From Gammaproteobacteria bacterium (lineage in GTDB: Bacteria > Pseudomonadota > Gammaproteobacteria > Ga0077536), in NCBI GenBank assembly GCA_009692365.1, contig SHZJ01000006.1, positions 54,539-118,538 of the forward strand: a stretch of DNA of 64,000 bases, in the 5' to 3' direction. Position 1 is the first letter of the stretch; each line of letters begins with the position of its first letter. Shown piece by piece: positions 8,942 to 17,750 of the stretch. Below the pieces are notes generated by a model, which did not search any database, was not told the DNA's origin, and saw only the letters and a program-made list of their open reading frames with translations. The translations under genes were made by a program, and so were the position numbers.

Positions 8942-9529
8942 TTAATCGAGCAGCGCCAAAGCGCTGAGATCAAACTGCGCGTCGGGCACAGGGGGCGGGT
9001 TAGACAACCACGTGCCGGTGGGCTCAAGGCTGATCCCAGCGAGGTCGACATAGGGCGGCTCGAGCATCGCGGCCTCGGCCAGCAGCGTGCCCACGGCGGC
9101 CACGCGCAGATGGGCGGTATCAATGAGCGGCGCCGGCACCGCAAGCGGCTCAACCAGCAGCACACCAGCGGCGGCAAGGAGCAGGTCGGGTGCGATGGGC
9201 GGATGGGTCAATGCGCGCGCAACGGCCGGGGCCGGAGGGGCTAGGGCGGGCGGGGTCGCCAGTGCGGGGGCGGGCGGGGGTTCCGCGTTGGCCCCACGCA
9301 TTATCGCCACCTCTGCGAGCGCACCGGCCTTGGCCATCGCCGCTTGATATTGCCGGGCGGTGTTTTCGTCCAAGCCTTTGCGGACGACGACCGGCTGACC
9401 GGTGAACAGCCCGCCAATTTTGGCGGGCTCGGTCTTAAACAAGCGGGCGAGCGCGCCGCGCACCTCGGTGGGATCCGCGCCGGGCACCAGCCGCCCGGCG
9501 AACACCACTTGAAACTGCGATTCGGCCAT
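8942..9529 (-). CDS. Hypothetical protein with small N-terminal domain and Ala/Pro-rich linker
   Basis: A 195-residue protein. Residues 1-80 form a compact domain (QFQVVFAGRLVPGADP, ARLFKTEPAKIGGLFTGQ, VRKGLDENTARQYQAAMAKAGA) that I know as an N-terminal module of uncharacterised gammaproteobacterial proteins, often joined to membrane domains. Residues ~86-115 are an Ala/Pro linker. The remainder is Ala/Leu-rich without recognisable motifs. No signal peptide is visible. Function unknown. It precedes the DUF3014 gene. Confidence 0.72.
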   Translation of the reverse strand: MAESQFQVVFAGRLVPGADPTEVRGALARLFKTEPAKIGGLFTGQPVVVRKGLDENTARQYQAAMAKAGALAEVAIMRGANAEPPPAPALATPPALAPPAPAVARALTHPPIAPDLLLAAAGVLLVEPLAVPAPLIDTAHLRVAAVGTLLAEAAMLEPPYVDLAGISLEPTGTWLSNPPPVPDAQFDLSALALLD

Positions 9530-9719
9530 GGAACTTTCTCCCCTAGCGTGTGCCTGAAGGCGAGTATAAGCGCAGCGGATGACCGGTCTGAACGATTGTT
9601 CAGTCAGCGTTCAACGCACCCCTCCCATACTGTGTGGGAAACGGGCACCGGGATCGCGGGCCATCGCGCTACCACCCCCCGCGCTGTCAGTGTGTCGACG
9701 CCAGAACGGAGCCACGAAC

Positions 9720-10364
9720 ATGAGTAAAAGATTGATCACGACCCTGGCGGCCATCGGCCTGCTCAGCCTTACTGCCGGTACGGTGCTGGCCGGCGGTGGC
9801 GGTGGCCATCACGGCGGTGGCGGTGGCGGTGGTGGCGGCGGTGGCGGTGGCGGTGGTGGCGGCGGTGGTGGTGGCCATCACGGCGGTGGCGGTGGCGGTG
9901 GTGGCCATCACGGCGGTGGCGGTGGCGGTGGTGGCCATCACGGCGGTCGCGGTGGCGGTGGCCATCACGGCGGTGGCTACTGGGGCGGCGGCTACTGGGG
10001 CGGCGGCGGCTACTGGGGCGGCGGCTGGGGCGGGGGTTATCGTGGAGGCTACTACGGTCGCCCCGTCTCGCAGTTTGGCCTGTACTTCGGCGGCCCAGCG
10101 TGGGGGTCACCGTGGCCGTACTACCAGCCCTTTTACGACACCCCGCGCACGGTGATCATCGAGAACTCGCCGCCCGTCGTCGTGCAGCAAACGCCCCCGG
10201 TGTATGTCCAGCGGGAGGTGCCAGACCCGGTGGAAACGCTCGCCGCGGCGCAGCTGTGGTTCTACTGCCCTAAACCGGCTGGCTACCATCCGTATGTCGC
10301 GGAGTGCCAACAGCAGTGGGTGCCGGTAGATCCGCGCAGCCTGCCGCCCGTCGCCGCACGTTGA
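9720..10364 (+). CDS. Gly/His-rich secreted protein
   Basis: A 214-residue exported protein. Residues 1-24 are a signal peptide ending TAGTVLA. Residues 25 to ~100 are almost entirely Gly and His, in GGHHGGGGG-type repeats, followed by Gly/Tyr/Trp repeats (YWGGGYWGGG). A Pro/Val segment and a conserved C-terminal module (LWFYCPKPAGYHPYV..C....WVPV) complete it; that module is common in small gammaproteobacterial envelope proteins. The His repeats could bind metal ions (inference). The ATG at 9720 has a CGGAG site and gives the signal peptide; the frame is open 47 codons further upstream. The next gene is a glycine-zipper lipoprotein, a frequent pairing. Confidence 0.83.
   Translation: MSKRLITTLAAIGLLSLTAGTVLAGGGGGHHGGGGGGGGGGGGGGGGGGGGGHHGGGGGGGGHHGGGGGGGGHHGGRGGGGHHGGGYWGGGYWGGGGYWGGGWGGGYRGGYYGRPVSQFGLYFGGPAWGSPWPYYQPFYDTPRTVIIENSPPVVVQQTPPVYVQREVPDPVETLAAAQLWFYCPKPAGYHPYVAECQQQWVPVDPRSLPPVAAR
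9795..9975 (+). repeat. Short tandem repeats encoding Gly/His runs
   Basis: GGCGGT hexamers and a ~30-bp unit with the core GGCCATCACGGCGGTGGC are tandemly repeated inside the Gly/His-rich gene. Units differ mostly by whole hexamers, so the length of the Gly run could vary by slippage without loss of frame. Confidence 0.8.
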
Positions 10365-10390
10365 AAACAGCTGTAATGAGGAGCTATGGA

Positions 10391-10966
10391 ATGAAATCAG
10401 GTTTAGGGATTGCGCTCACCGCCCTGGCACTCGGCGGGCTTGCCGGCTGCGCCACCTATCCTAGCGGCCCCAGCGTGATGGCGCTGCCCGGCACCAACGC
10501 GAGCTTTGACAAGTTTCAAGCCGACGACCTGAGTTGCCGTTCCTATGCGAACACGCAGAGCGGTACCACCGCGGGCCAGACCGCCGCAGACAGCGGCGTT
10601 AACAGTGCAGCGGTCGGTACGCTGGTGGGGGCGGCGGCCGGCGCCCTCTTGGGTGCCGCCTCCGGCGACGCTGCGATGGGTGCCGCCTTGGGCGCGGGCG
10701 GTGGTCTACTCATCGGCAGCGCGGCGGGCACCGAGGCCTACGCAAGCTCGGGTAATTCGGCGCAGGCCCGCCTTGATGGTGCTTACGTGCAGTGCATGTA
10801 CGCGAAGGGTCATCAGGTACCCGTGCCGGCCGGGGCCGTGCCCCGCGTCCAAAGTGTCGCGCCCGCCCCCTACTACGCGCCCTCCCCGCAGGGCGCGGCG
10901 GTTCCGCCGCCCGCGGGCGCGCCGACCTATCCCCCGCCCGGCACCTCGCCACCGCCGGGCTACTGA
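10391..10966 (+). CDS. Glycine-zipper outer-membrane lipoprotein
   Basis: A 191-residue lipoprotein. The lipobox LAGC places the lipidated cysteine at residue 20. Residues ~78-120 are a glycine-zipper region (GTLVGAAAGALLGAASG...GAALGAGGGLLIGSAAG), which packs transmembrane-like helices. The C-terminal ~45 residues are a Pro/Tyr-rich tail. The ATG at 10391 follows a GAGGAG site; upstream ATGs at 10376 and earlier lack one and spoil the signal peptide. It is 26 bases after the Gly/His-rich gene, a probable operon, and its stop overlaps that of the convergent aldo/keto reductase. Confidence 0.85.
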   Translation: MKSGLGIALTALALGGLAGCATYPSGPSVMALPGTNASFDKFQADDLSCRSYANTQSGTTAGQTAADSGVNSAAVGTLVGAAAGALLGAASGDAAMGAALGAGGGLLIGSAAGTEAYASSGNSAQARLDGAYVQCMYAKGHQVPVPAGAVPRVQSVAPAPYYAPSPQGAAVPPPAGAPTYPPPGTSPPPGY

Positions 10967-12042
10967 CCGGCAGGGCTGGTATAGACGCTGTGGACCCCCT
11001 CAATCTCGCTCAACACTGCTGGCGAGAGGGTAACGCTGGCGGCCGCCACCTGCGCCTGCAACTGCGCCACGCTGGTCGCCCCAAGGATGGTCGAGGCAAC
11101 AAAAAACCGCTGCCGGACAAACGCTAACGCGAGCGCCACGGGGCTAAGCCCATGGCGGCGCGCGAGGCGGTCGTATTCGGCGGCCGCCAGCAACGCACGG
11201 GGCCGCTTGTAGCGGTCCCCAAACTTAGGATATTTGCCCAGCCGGGCGTCGGCGATGTCCGCTGCCGGTGCTCGGTCGAAGGGCGCGACTACCCCCTCCG
11301 CGGTCATGTATTTACCGCTCAGCAAGCCCATGGCGAGCGGCGAGTAGGCCAGCAGCGGCACCTGCAAACGATGACTGGCCTCGGCCAGATCGCCATCGAA
11401 AGTACGAATCACCAAGTTGTAGCCGTTCTGGATCGACGCCGGGGCCGGCAAGCCGTTTTCACGTGCCAGGCGCGCAAACTCGCAGATCCCGAAGCAGGTT
11501 TCATTCGATAAGCCATACGCCCGAATCTTGCCCGCCGTGATGGCCGCCGACAGCGCTTGAATTTGCTCCAAGATGGGAGTGGTGTCTTTCTCTTTAGCGA
11601 CGTCAAACTGCCAAGCACCAAACATCGGCACGTTGCGGTCCGGCCAGTGGATTTGGTACAGGTCAATATGGTCGGTGTGCAGGCGCCGCAGGCTGTCGTC
11701 GATCGCCCACGGGATAGTTTTGGCCGAAACTTTAGTGTCCCCATCACGGATCCAATCTCGCCGCCCTGGACCCGCAATTTTCGACGCCAGAATGAATTCC
11801 GCGCGCCGTGCGGGGTACTTGGCCAGCCACTCGCCGAGGATGGTTTCGGTGCGTCCTTGGGTTTCCCGGCCGGGCGGCACCGGGTACATCTCGGCGGTGT
11901 CGATGAAATTAATGCCCGCTGCCAGGGCGTATTCGATCTGCGCGTGGGCTTCGTGCGCCGAGTTTTGTTCGCCCCAGGTCATCGTGCCCAGGCACAGGTC
12001 GGTGACTTCCAGAGCACTATGGCCCAAGCGTTTTTTTTGCAT
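10960..12042 (-). CDS. Aldo/keto reductase (Tas-like)
   Basis: A 360-residue NADPH-dependent aldo/keto reductase of the Tas/YghZ branch. The catalytic tetrad is D48 and Y53 in FIDTAEMYP, K88 in LASKIAG, and H132 in LYQIHWPD. Near the C-terminus STILGATSVAQLQAQ matches the cofactor-phosphate loop. It probably reduces aldehydes in the cytosol. The ATG at 12042 has a GAGGG site. Its 3' end overlaps the convergent lipoprotein gene by 7 bases. Confidence 0.9.
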   Translation of the reverse strand: MQKKRLGHSALEVTDLCLGTMTWGEQNSAHEAHAQIEYALAAGINFIDTAEMYPVPPGRETQGRTETILGEWLAKYPARRAEFILASKIAGPGRRDWIRDGDTKVSAKTIPWAIDDSLRRLHTDHIDLYQIHWPDRNVPMFGAWQFDVAKEKDTTPILEQIQALSAAITAGKIRAYGLSNETCFGICEFARLARENGLPAPASIQNGYNLVIRTFDGDLAEASHRLQVPLLAYSPLAMGLLSGKYMTAEGVVAPFDRAPAADIADARLGKYPKFGDRYKRPRALLAAAEYDRLARRHGLSPVALALAFVRQRFFVASTILGATSVAQLQAQVAAASVTLSPAVLSEIEGVHSVYTSPAGQ

Positions 12043-12137
12043 GTAAGAACCCTCTTGGTACGGTGCCGATGGGGGGGAATGTCCGTGGCTCGCAGCGCGC
12101 GAGGTGGGTGGCCGGTCGCTCAGTGCGCCGTCGCCGC

Positions 12138-12629
12138 TTAATAGAGGGAGACCACCCGATCATTGACAAAAGTATAGCGAGGGTACTTGTACCAACCGTA
12201 GAGCAAGGACTTGCGTGGCTCCTTGTGAATTTTCTCAGCGTAAACTTTGAGCTCCCCCGTTTGGGGATTCATCCAGAAATCCAGGTCGTAGAGTTTTTTC
12301 TCATCGCCCTGCACGTGGAAATCGGTGCAGGCAAAATAAGTGCTGCCGCCGATCACCCGAACCGGGTCGTGGATGACCACGAACTTGAGATGAAGTATCT
12401 CCCCGGTTTTCTCATCGCGCAGGTGGAACACGCCTTGCGCATCAGCCCGTTTAGCAATGTGAGCCATCATGGCAGCTTTGATGTCTTCCACAAAAAATCG
12501 GGGCTGCTCGGGCGCGCTCCCAAGGCTCGCGCTCGGCGCGGCCGCCGCCAGCGAGCAAGCACACACTAGCGCGCCCAATAGTCCGCCGCGCACCGCCCGG
12601 GTGGTGGCGGTGAGAGCGGCTATTGACAC
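12138..12629 (-). CDS. Secreted hypothetical protein
   Basis: A 163-residue protein taken to start at GTG 12629, four bases after the stop of the preceding small gene. That start gives an N-terminal export signal (LLGALVCACSLAAAAPSA). The upstream open extension is an Arg/Pro-rich out-of-frame reading of the neighbour's repeats and was discarded. The mature part (FFVEDIKAAMMAHIAKRADAQG..., YDLDFWMNPQTGELKVY) looks like a small folded beta-rich domain. I recognise no family. It forms an operon with the 84-residue secreted protein. Confidence 0.65.
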   Translation of the reverse strand: MSIAALTATTRAVRGGLLGALVCACSLAAAAPSASLGSAPEQPRFFVEDIKAAMMAHIAKRADAQGVFHLRDEKTGEILHLKFVVIHDPVRVIGGSTYFACTDFHVQGDEKKLYDLDFWMNPQTGELKVYAEKIHKEPRKSLLYGWYKYPRYTFVNDRVVSLY

Positions 12630-12633
12630 CGGA

Positions 12634-12888
12634 TCAGGGTGTCTTGGTGGCCGGCGCACCGGCGTGTTCGGCCGGCGCACCGGCGTGTTCGGCCGGCGCG
12701 GCGGCTTTGTCGGCCGGCGCGGCGGCTTTGTCCTTGGTCGCTGCGGCCGTGCCTTTAACTGCGGCGGTGTCTTTGCTGGTGGCCGCTTCACCCGCATGCT
12801 CGTCGGCTGTGTTCGCCGGCGACCCGCTGTGCTCAGCAGCGAAAACCGACAGTGGTAGGGCGAGTAGCAGGATGGTGAGGATTTTCAT
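12634..12888 (-). CDS. Small secreted Ala-rich repeat protein
   Basis: An 84-residue protein with a clear signal peptide (KILTILLLALPLSVFA, cleavage after residue ~18). The rest is low complexity, built from repeated APAEHAG and APADKAA units. The repeats are nearly identical at DNA level, which suggests recent expansion. Function unknown; disordered periplasmic or surface proteins of this kind occur beside membrane-associated proteins. It is the first gene of a two-gene operon. Confidence 0.7.
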   Translation of the reverse strand: MKILTILLLALPLSVFAAEHSGSPANTADEHAGEAATSKDTAAVKGTAAATKDKAAAPADKAAAPAEHAGAPAEHAGAPATKTP

Positions 12889-12946
12889 GATAATGCTCCA
12901 AGGACTTGTTAGATTTTAGACGTAGGCCGAGGCGCCAAACCCGCGC

Positions 12947-13789
12947 TCAGTCAGGCACTATGGGACGCGGCTGGAGGCGGCTTAGCGAGAGATTACGCGC
13001 CGCCCACGGTTCCGTCACCCACGCCAGCGCAGAGAAGGCCAGAGCGCGCCCCTCGGGTAGGCCTAGGGCGTGCTCTGCGTTGGTGGTAGCACCCCCGTCC
13101 GCCGGCCGCGCGTAGCTCCCAAAAAGATGGTCCCAGAAACTAAAAATTGTCGAGAAATTTCGGTTGCCATAGCGCTGGTCCACCGCGTGGTGCGCGGCAT
13201 GAAACCGTGGGGTGACGAGCACCCACGATAGATAGCGCTCCACTGTCTCCGGAAAATCCACGTTGCTGTGATGAAACTGCGCACACAGGCTGACCAAGGT
13301 CTCGAACAAAAACCACGCGACCACGGTCGGGCCCCACACCAAAATCCACACGGCCTTCATACCGGCCGACAACAGCAGTTCTCCCGGGTGGAAACGCAAC
13401 ACCGTGGTTAAGTCCAAGGCCGTATCTGCATGATGGGCTTTATGGAAACGCCAGAAAAAGCGCACGCGGTGATTGGCGCGATGCCAAAAATAATCGAACC
13501 CATCGAGCACCACGACCGCAGCGAGGATTTCCAACACCCCCACCAAGCCCCACCAGCGGGCCAGACCATAGCCTTGCTCCTCGACGTACACCGCCCACAG
13601 CAGCGAGGGCACATAAATCAGATGGCGGGTCATGACCGTGTTGAAAAAGCTCACCGCGCTATGGAAGCCCAGCCGCCGCCAGCGCGACTGACGCCAGACG
13701 CGCGCGGGGGCGTAGGTTTCGAGCGCAAAAAAAACCACGAAGCCGATCACGAACACCAACAGCTTGCCGTGATCAAGGTCGAGATTCAT
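12947..13789 (-). CDS. Fatty acid hydroxylase / sterol desaturase family protein
   Basis: A 280-residue integral membrane di-iron enzyme. The histidine clusters are all present: H103xxxH107 (FWHRANH), HKAHH at 116-120, QFHHS near 172-175 and HAAHH at 197-201 with VDQRYGNRNF following. Several hydrophobic segments precede and separate them. The family hydroxylates or desaturates lipid substrates with O2. The true substrate (fatty acid, sterol or carotenoid) is unknown. Confidence 0.9.
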   Translation of the reverse strand: MNLDLDHGKLLVFVIGFVVFFALETYAPARVWRQSRWRRLGFHSAVSFFNTVMTRHLIYVPSLLWAVYVEEQGYGLARWWGLVGVLEILAAVVVLDGFDYFWHRANHRVRFFWRFHKAHHADTALDLTTVLRFHPGELLLSAGMKAVWILVWGPTVVAWFLFETLVSLCAQFHHSNVDFPETVERYLSWVLVTPRFHAAHHAVDQRYGNRNFSTIFSFWDHLFGSYARPADGGATTNAEHALGLPEGRALAFSALAWVTEPWAARNLSLSRLQPRPIVPD

Positions 13790-13858
13790 GGCAATGACCC
13801 CGCCCAGTGGTTGGCCGCCGCCGCGGCGCTCGGCCGCGCCAGGATTAGACGCCTTAGT

Positions 13859-14665
13859 TTAATTAGCGAGCGCAATTGCTTTGCCATTTGCCCCAAACCA
13901 CACCGCGCCGTGGCCCAGCATCGCGCCTTGGTCACGAACGAAAAGATTACGCGGCATCGCCTTGAGGATCGTCGCCCGGAAAGTCTCGGTAAAAATAGCA
14001 TCGTAATGGCTTAGTAGTTCCGCCGGGGTCTGCAGGCGCAGGCGGCGACCCGCCAAGTTCACCGTGATCGGGTACGCGATTTGCGCCGCGACCACCGGCC
14101 GGTCGGCGGCCTTGACCGCCCGCCAGAAGCGCTCCGCGCCGTCGTTGATCAGTTTGTCGTCGCGCACGCCCAACGCCGCGAGGTAACGGTGCTCCAGGCT
14201 GCCGGTGACCGCGCTGCTCGTGGTGAGGTACACCGGTAACGCTGGGCCGCCATCGAGTTTTTGCCACGTGCCGGCGATGACATCGCAGGTGAGTAGGCTA
14301 TCGCCATAGGTGCTGCCGGGGTCGCGCTGCGGGAAATGCGCGACGAAGCGCGCCGTCACGGCACCCGTCGCATCCAGCTCATTGAGGACCAAATCCTGCG
14401 CGTTACGCAGCTGCCCTTTGAGTGAAATATCCCGCAACTGGTTGGCGTAAAAATACATGCCTTGAACCTGCTCACCGCTAAACACTAGGGTCATGCGCAC
14501 GCGCAGTTCAGCCGCCAGCGTGCCCTCGAAATCCCACAGCGTGCCGGGTTCGTCGCGCACGCACACGGCCCCCCCGAGACCCGGGAGCAAGGCCAGTAGC
14601 AGCGCTAGCGTGAGGGCTACCCGCCCCCGCGCCGTGGCGCGTTCAGCCGAACCAACAGCGCGCAC
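13859..14665 (-). CDS. Exported protein of unknown function in RND operon
   Basis: A 268-residue protein with an N-terminal export signal (VALTLALLLALLPGLGGA) and a cysteine just after the likely cleavage site. The start is GTG at 14665, one base after the RND pump stop, with a perfect AAGGAG seven bases upstream lying inside the pump gene. I recognise no family. The mature part has DFEGTLAAELRVRMTLVF and GMYFYANQLRDISLKG segments that suggest beta structure. Coupling to the pump suggests a periplasmic role linked to efflux (inference). Confidence 0.75.
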   Translation of the reverse strand: MRAVGSAERATARGRVALTLALLLALLPGLGGAVCVRDEPGTLWDFEGTLAAELRVRMTLVFSGEQVQGMYFYANQLRDISLKGQLRNAQDLVLNELDATGAVTARFVAHFPQRDPGSTYGDSLLTCDVIAGTWQKLDGGPALPVYLTTSSAVTGSLEHRYLAALGVRDDKLINDGAERFWRAVKAADRPVVAAQIAYPITVNLAGRRLRLQTPAELLSHYDAIFTETFRATILKAMPRNLFVRDQGAMLGHGAVWFGANGKAIALAN

Positions 14666-14666
14666 G

Positions 14667-17600
14667 CTAGTGCTCCTTAGGCACCTCAGTGGGGGAAGCC
14701 TCGATGCGAAACCAAACGGCGTACAGGGCTGGCAGCGATACCAGCGTGAGCACGGTAGCAAAGATCAACCCACCCATGATAGCGACCGCCATCGGTCCGA
14801 AAAAAGCGTTGCTGATGAGCGGGACCATCGCCAGCACCGCGGCGGCGGCGGTCAAGACTATCGGTCTGCAACGCCGCACCGTGGCCTCGACTACCGCCTG
14901 GAAAGGCGTCTGGCCCAGCGCAATGTCCTGCTCTATCTGGTCGATGAGGATCAAAGAATTACGCATGATCATGCCGCTCAGGGCGATGGTGCCCAGCATC
15001 GCAACAAACCCAAACGGCAGATTGAAAATCAACAGGAATACCGTCACCCCAATAAAGCCTAGGGGGGCGCTGGCGACCACCAACAACACGCGTTGGAAAC
15101 TCTGCAGTTGGAGCATCAGGACCGTGAACACGGTGACCAAAAACAGCGGCGCACCCGCCGCGACTGAGCGCTGGCCGCGCGCGGCTTCCTCCACCGCCCC
15201 GCCGATCTCAATGGCATAACCGGGTGGTAAGCGGGCGCGCAGCGGGGCCAACAGCGGGTCAATCTGGGCGGTTACCTGTGGCGCCTGGGCGCTGTCGCGC
15301 AGATTGGCGCGCACGCTGATGGTCGGCAGATGGTTGCGGCGCCACACCACGCCAGGCTCGAAGTCGTATTCGACGCGCGCGAATTGCGCGAGCGGCACGC
15401 GCTGATGCATCGGCGTGGGAACGGTTAAATCGGACAATAACGAGAGCTTGGCGCGTTCCTCGGCTGGCCCCCGCACCAACACCTCGACCAGCCGATCGCC
15501 GTCGCGCTGGTAACTGACCGAGGTACCGTTGAGCGAGTTATGCAGAAATTGCGCGACGTCCTGCGAGGACAATCCCACCAGTCGTGCGCGCTCTTGGTCA
15601 ACCACTATGCGGGTGACCTTGGAGGGCTCGTCCCAATTGAACTGCACATCGATTAAATGAGGATTGCTGCGCATGATGGCGGCCACCTCGGCCGCGTAGC
15701 GCCGTACGGTGGGGATGTCTTCACCGCCCACCCGAAACTGGACGGGGAAACCCACCGGCGGGCCATTTTCCAGCCGAGTGATGTTGGTCCACAGCGCGGG
15801 GAATTCGCGCCTGAGCGCTGCCATAAGCCGGGTTCGCACACGCTCTCGTTCTAAGCTACCGCCTGTTAACACGACCACTTGAGCAAAATTATCGGCCGGC
15901 AGCTGCTGGTCGAGCGGCAAGTAGAAGCGCGGGCTGCCAACGCCCACATAGCTCACATAGCTTTTGACCTCGGGCTCGACGGCGAGCATTGCCTCCAAAC
16001 GTCCCACTGCCGCGGCGGTCGCAGCGATCGAGCCACCCTGCGTGAGCCGCAGGTCGATGATGAGTTCGGGGCGGCTCGAGGCCGGGAAAAACTGTTGCGG
16101 CACCCAGCGAAAAGCGACCACCGACGCCCCTAACAGCAGCACTGTGGCCACCACCACCTTAATCCGGTGGGTTATACAGGCGCTCACGACCGCGCGGAAG
16201 CGCCGATAAAAGCGCGTTTGATAAACCCCCTCAGCGGTCGCGGTACCGTGCGCCTGGCGCTCGGGCAGCAGGTGGTAGCCTAACCAGGGAATAAACACCA
16301 CCGCCGCAAACCACGACACCAGCAGCGCAATGACGGTGACTTGAAAAATGGCCCGGGTGTACTCCCCGGTAGTGGACTGCGCGGTGGCGATGGGCAAAAA
16401 ACCGGCGGCGGTCACCAGTGTTCCGGTCAACATGGGGAAGGCCGTTGTGCGATAGGCAAAGCTCGCCGCGCGGACGCGATCCCAGCCCTGTTCCATTTTT
16501 ACCGCCATCATTTCCACGGCAATGATGGCATCGTCTACCAGCAGGCCCAGCGAGAGTATCAACGCGCCCAGCGAGATTTTGTGGAGGCCGATATCCAGCA
16601 GATACATGCACAAGAAGGTGATCGCCAACACGGCGGGTATCGACAGCGCCACGACCAGCCCGGCGCGCCAACCTAGCGACGCCAGACTCACCGCCAAAAC
16701 GATGAGCACTGCTTCTGCGAGGGAGTGCAGAAATTCTCTGAGCGCTTTTTTTACCGTCACCGGCTGGTCGCACACGGTATTGAGTTCTAAGCCTACCGGC
16801 AGGTCGGCGCGGATGGCGCGCAGCGCGACGTCGAGGTCCCGCCCCAGATCAACGATATTGCCGCGCGCGCTCATCGCGATACCCAAGCCCAGGGCCGGAC
16901 GACCCCCGTAACGCATGCTGGGTGAGGGTGGGTCGGCGTAGCCGCGCCAGACCCGCGCAATATCACCCAAGCGCAGGCTGCGCGCACCCGTGCGCAGCAC
17001 CAGATCGCGGACCTGCTCGGTGGAGTCAAAACCGCCCGAGACCCGCAGCTGGATTTTATCGGTAGCGGTCTCGAAGGCGCCGGCGGACACCACCGCGTTT
17101 TGCTGCTGGATGGCGGCAAATACGGTTTGCGGGTCGAGTCCCAGCGCCGCCAGCCGGACATTAGATATTTCGATCCACAGCTTTTCTTCCTGCGCGCCGA
17201 TCAATTCAACTTTGGCGATGTTCGGTACTTGCAGCAGGCGCTGGCGAATGCGGTCGGCTTGGGTCTTGAGGTCCGAGTAGAGAAAACCCTCGCCCTGCAG
17301 CGCGTAGATATTACCCAGTACATCGCCAAATTCGTCGTTGAAAAACGGGCCTTGGATGCCCGTCGGCAGCGTGGCGCGAATATCGCCAACGCGCTTGCGT
17401 ACCTGATACCAGGTTTCAGGCACCGCGGAGGCGGGCGCCGAACCCTTCATCTCAAACAAAACGACCGATTCTCCGGGCTTGGAATAACTCACCAGGCGCT
17501 CCATGTTGGGCGCCTCCTGCAGCTTTTTCTCGATGCGATCGGTGAGCTGCAGTTCAACTTCCCGGGCGGTAGCGCCCGGCCACAAGGTGCGCACCACCAT

Positions 17601-17741
17601 CACCTTGAAAGTAAAAGGTGGGTCTTCCGACTGGCCCAAACGCTGACAGGCAAACGCTCCTACCACGGTGAGCATGGCGATCAAGTAGAACACCAGCCCG
17701 CGATGCGCCAGCGACCACTCCGACAAATTAAAACGGCTCAT
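14667..17741 (-). CDS. RND efflux pump inner-membrane transporter
   Basis: A 1024-residue resistance-nodulation-division transporter of the AcrB/MdtB kind. It has TM1 near residues 15-30, a long periplasmic porter domain, then TM2-6. The proton-relay motif GLLVDDAIIAVEMM is near residue 400 and carries both Asp residues. The architecture repeats in the second half, ending with the TM7-12 bundle. It exports hydrophobic compounds by proton antiport. The adaptor gene ends 9 bases upstream. No outer-membrane factor is encoded here, so one elsewhere must be used. Confidence 0.95.
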   Translation of the reverse strand: MSRFNLSEWSLAHRGLVFYLIAMLTVVGAFACQRLGQSEDPPFTFKVMVVRTLWPGATAREVELQLTDRIEKKLQEAPNMERLVSYSKPGESVVLFEMKGSAPASAVPETWYQVRKRVGDIRATLPTGIQGPFFNDEFGDVLGNIYALQGEGFLYSDLKTQADRIRQRLLQVPNIAKVELIGAQEEKLWIEISNVRLAALGLDPQTVFAAIQQQNAVVSAGAFETATDKIQLRVSGGFDSTEQVRDLVLRTGARSLRLGDIARVWRGYADPPSPSMRYGGRPALGLGIAMSARGNIVDLGRDLDVALRAIRADLPVGLELNTVCDQPVTVKKALREFLHSLAEAVLIVLAVSLASLGWRAGLVVALSIPAVLAITFLCMYLLDIGLHKISLGALILSLGLLVDDAIIAVEMMAVKMEQGWDRVRAASFAYRTTAFPMLTGTLVTAAGFLPIATAQSTTGEYTRAIFQVTVIALLVSWFAAVVFIPWLGYHLLPERQAHGTATAEGVYQTRFYRRFRAVVSACITHRIKVVVATVLLLGASVVAFRWVPQQFFPASSRPELIIDLRLTQGGSIAATAAAVGRLEAMLAVEPEVKSYVSYVGVGSPRFYLPLDQQLPADNFAQVVVLTGGSLERERVRTRLMAALRREFPALWTNITRLENGPPVGFPVQFRVGGEDIPTVRRYAAEVAAIMRSNPHLIDVQFNWDEPSKVTRIVVDQERARLVGLSSQDVAQFLHNSLNGTSVSYQRDGDRLVEVLVRGPAEERAKLSLLSDLTVPTPMHQRVPLAQFARVEYDFEPGVVWRRNHLPTISVRANLRDSAQAPQVTAQIDPLLAPLRARLPPGYAIEIGGAVEEAARGQRSVAAGAPLFLVTVFTVLMLQLQSFQRVLLVVASAPLGFIGVTVFLLIFNLPFGFVAMLGTIALSGMIMRNSLILIDQIEQDIALGQTPFQAVVEATVRRCRPIVLTAAAAVLAMVPLISNAFFGPMAVAIMGGLIFATVLTLVSLPALYAVWFRIEASPTEVPKEH

Positions 17742-17750
17742 GGACGTGGC

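Noticed and set aside
15653..17389. Minor frames within the RND pump gene
   Set aside because: All lie inside an intact 1024-residue gene with full family similarity.
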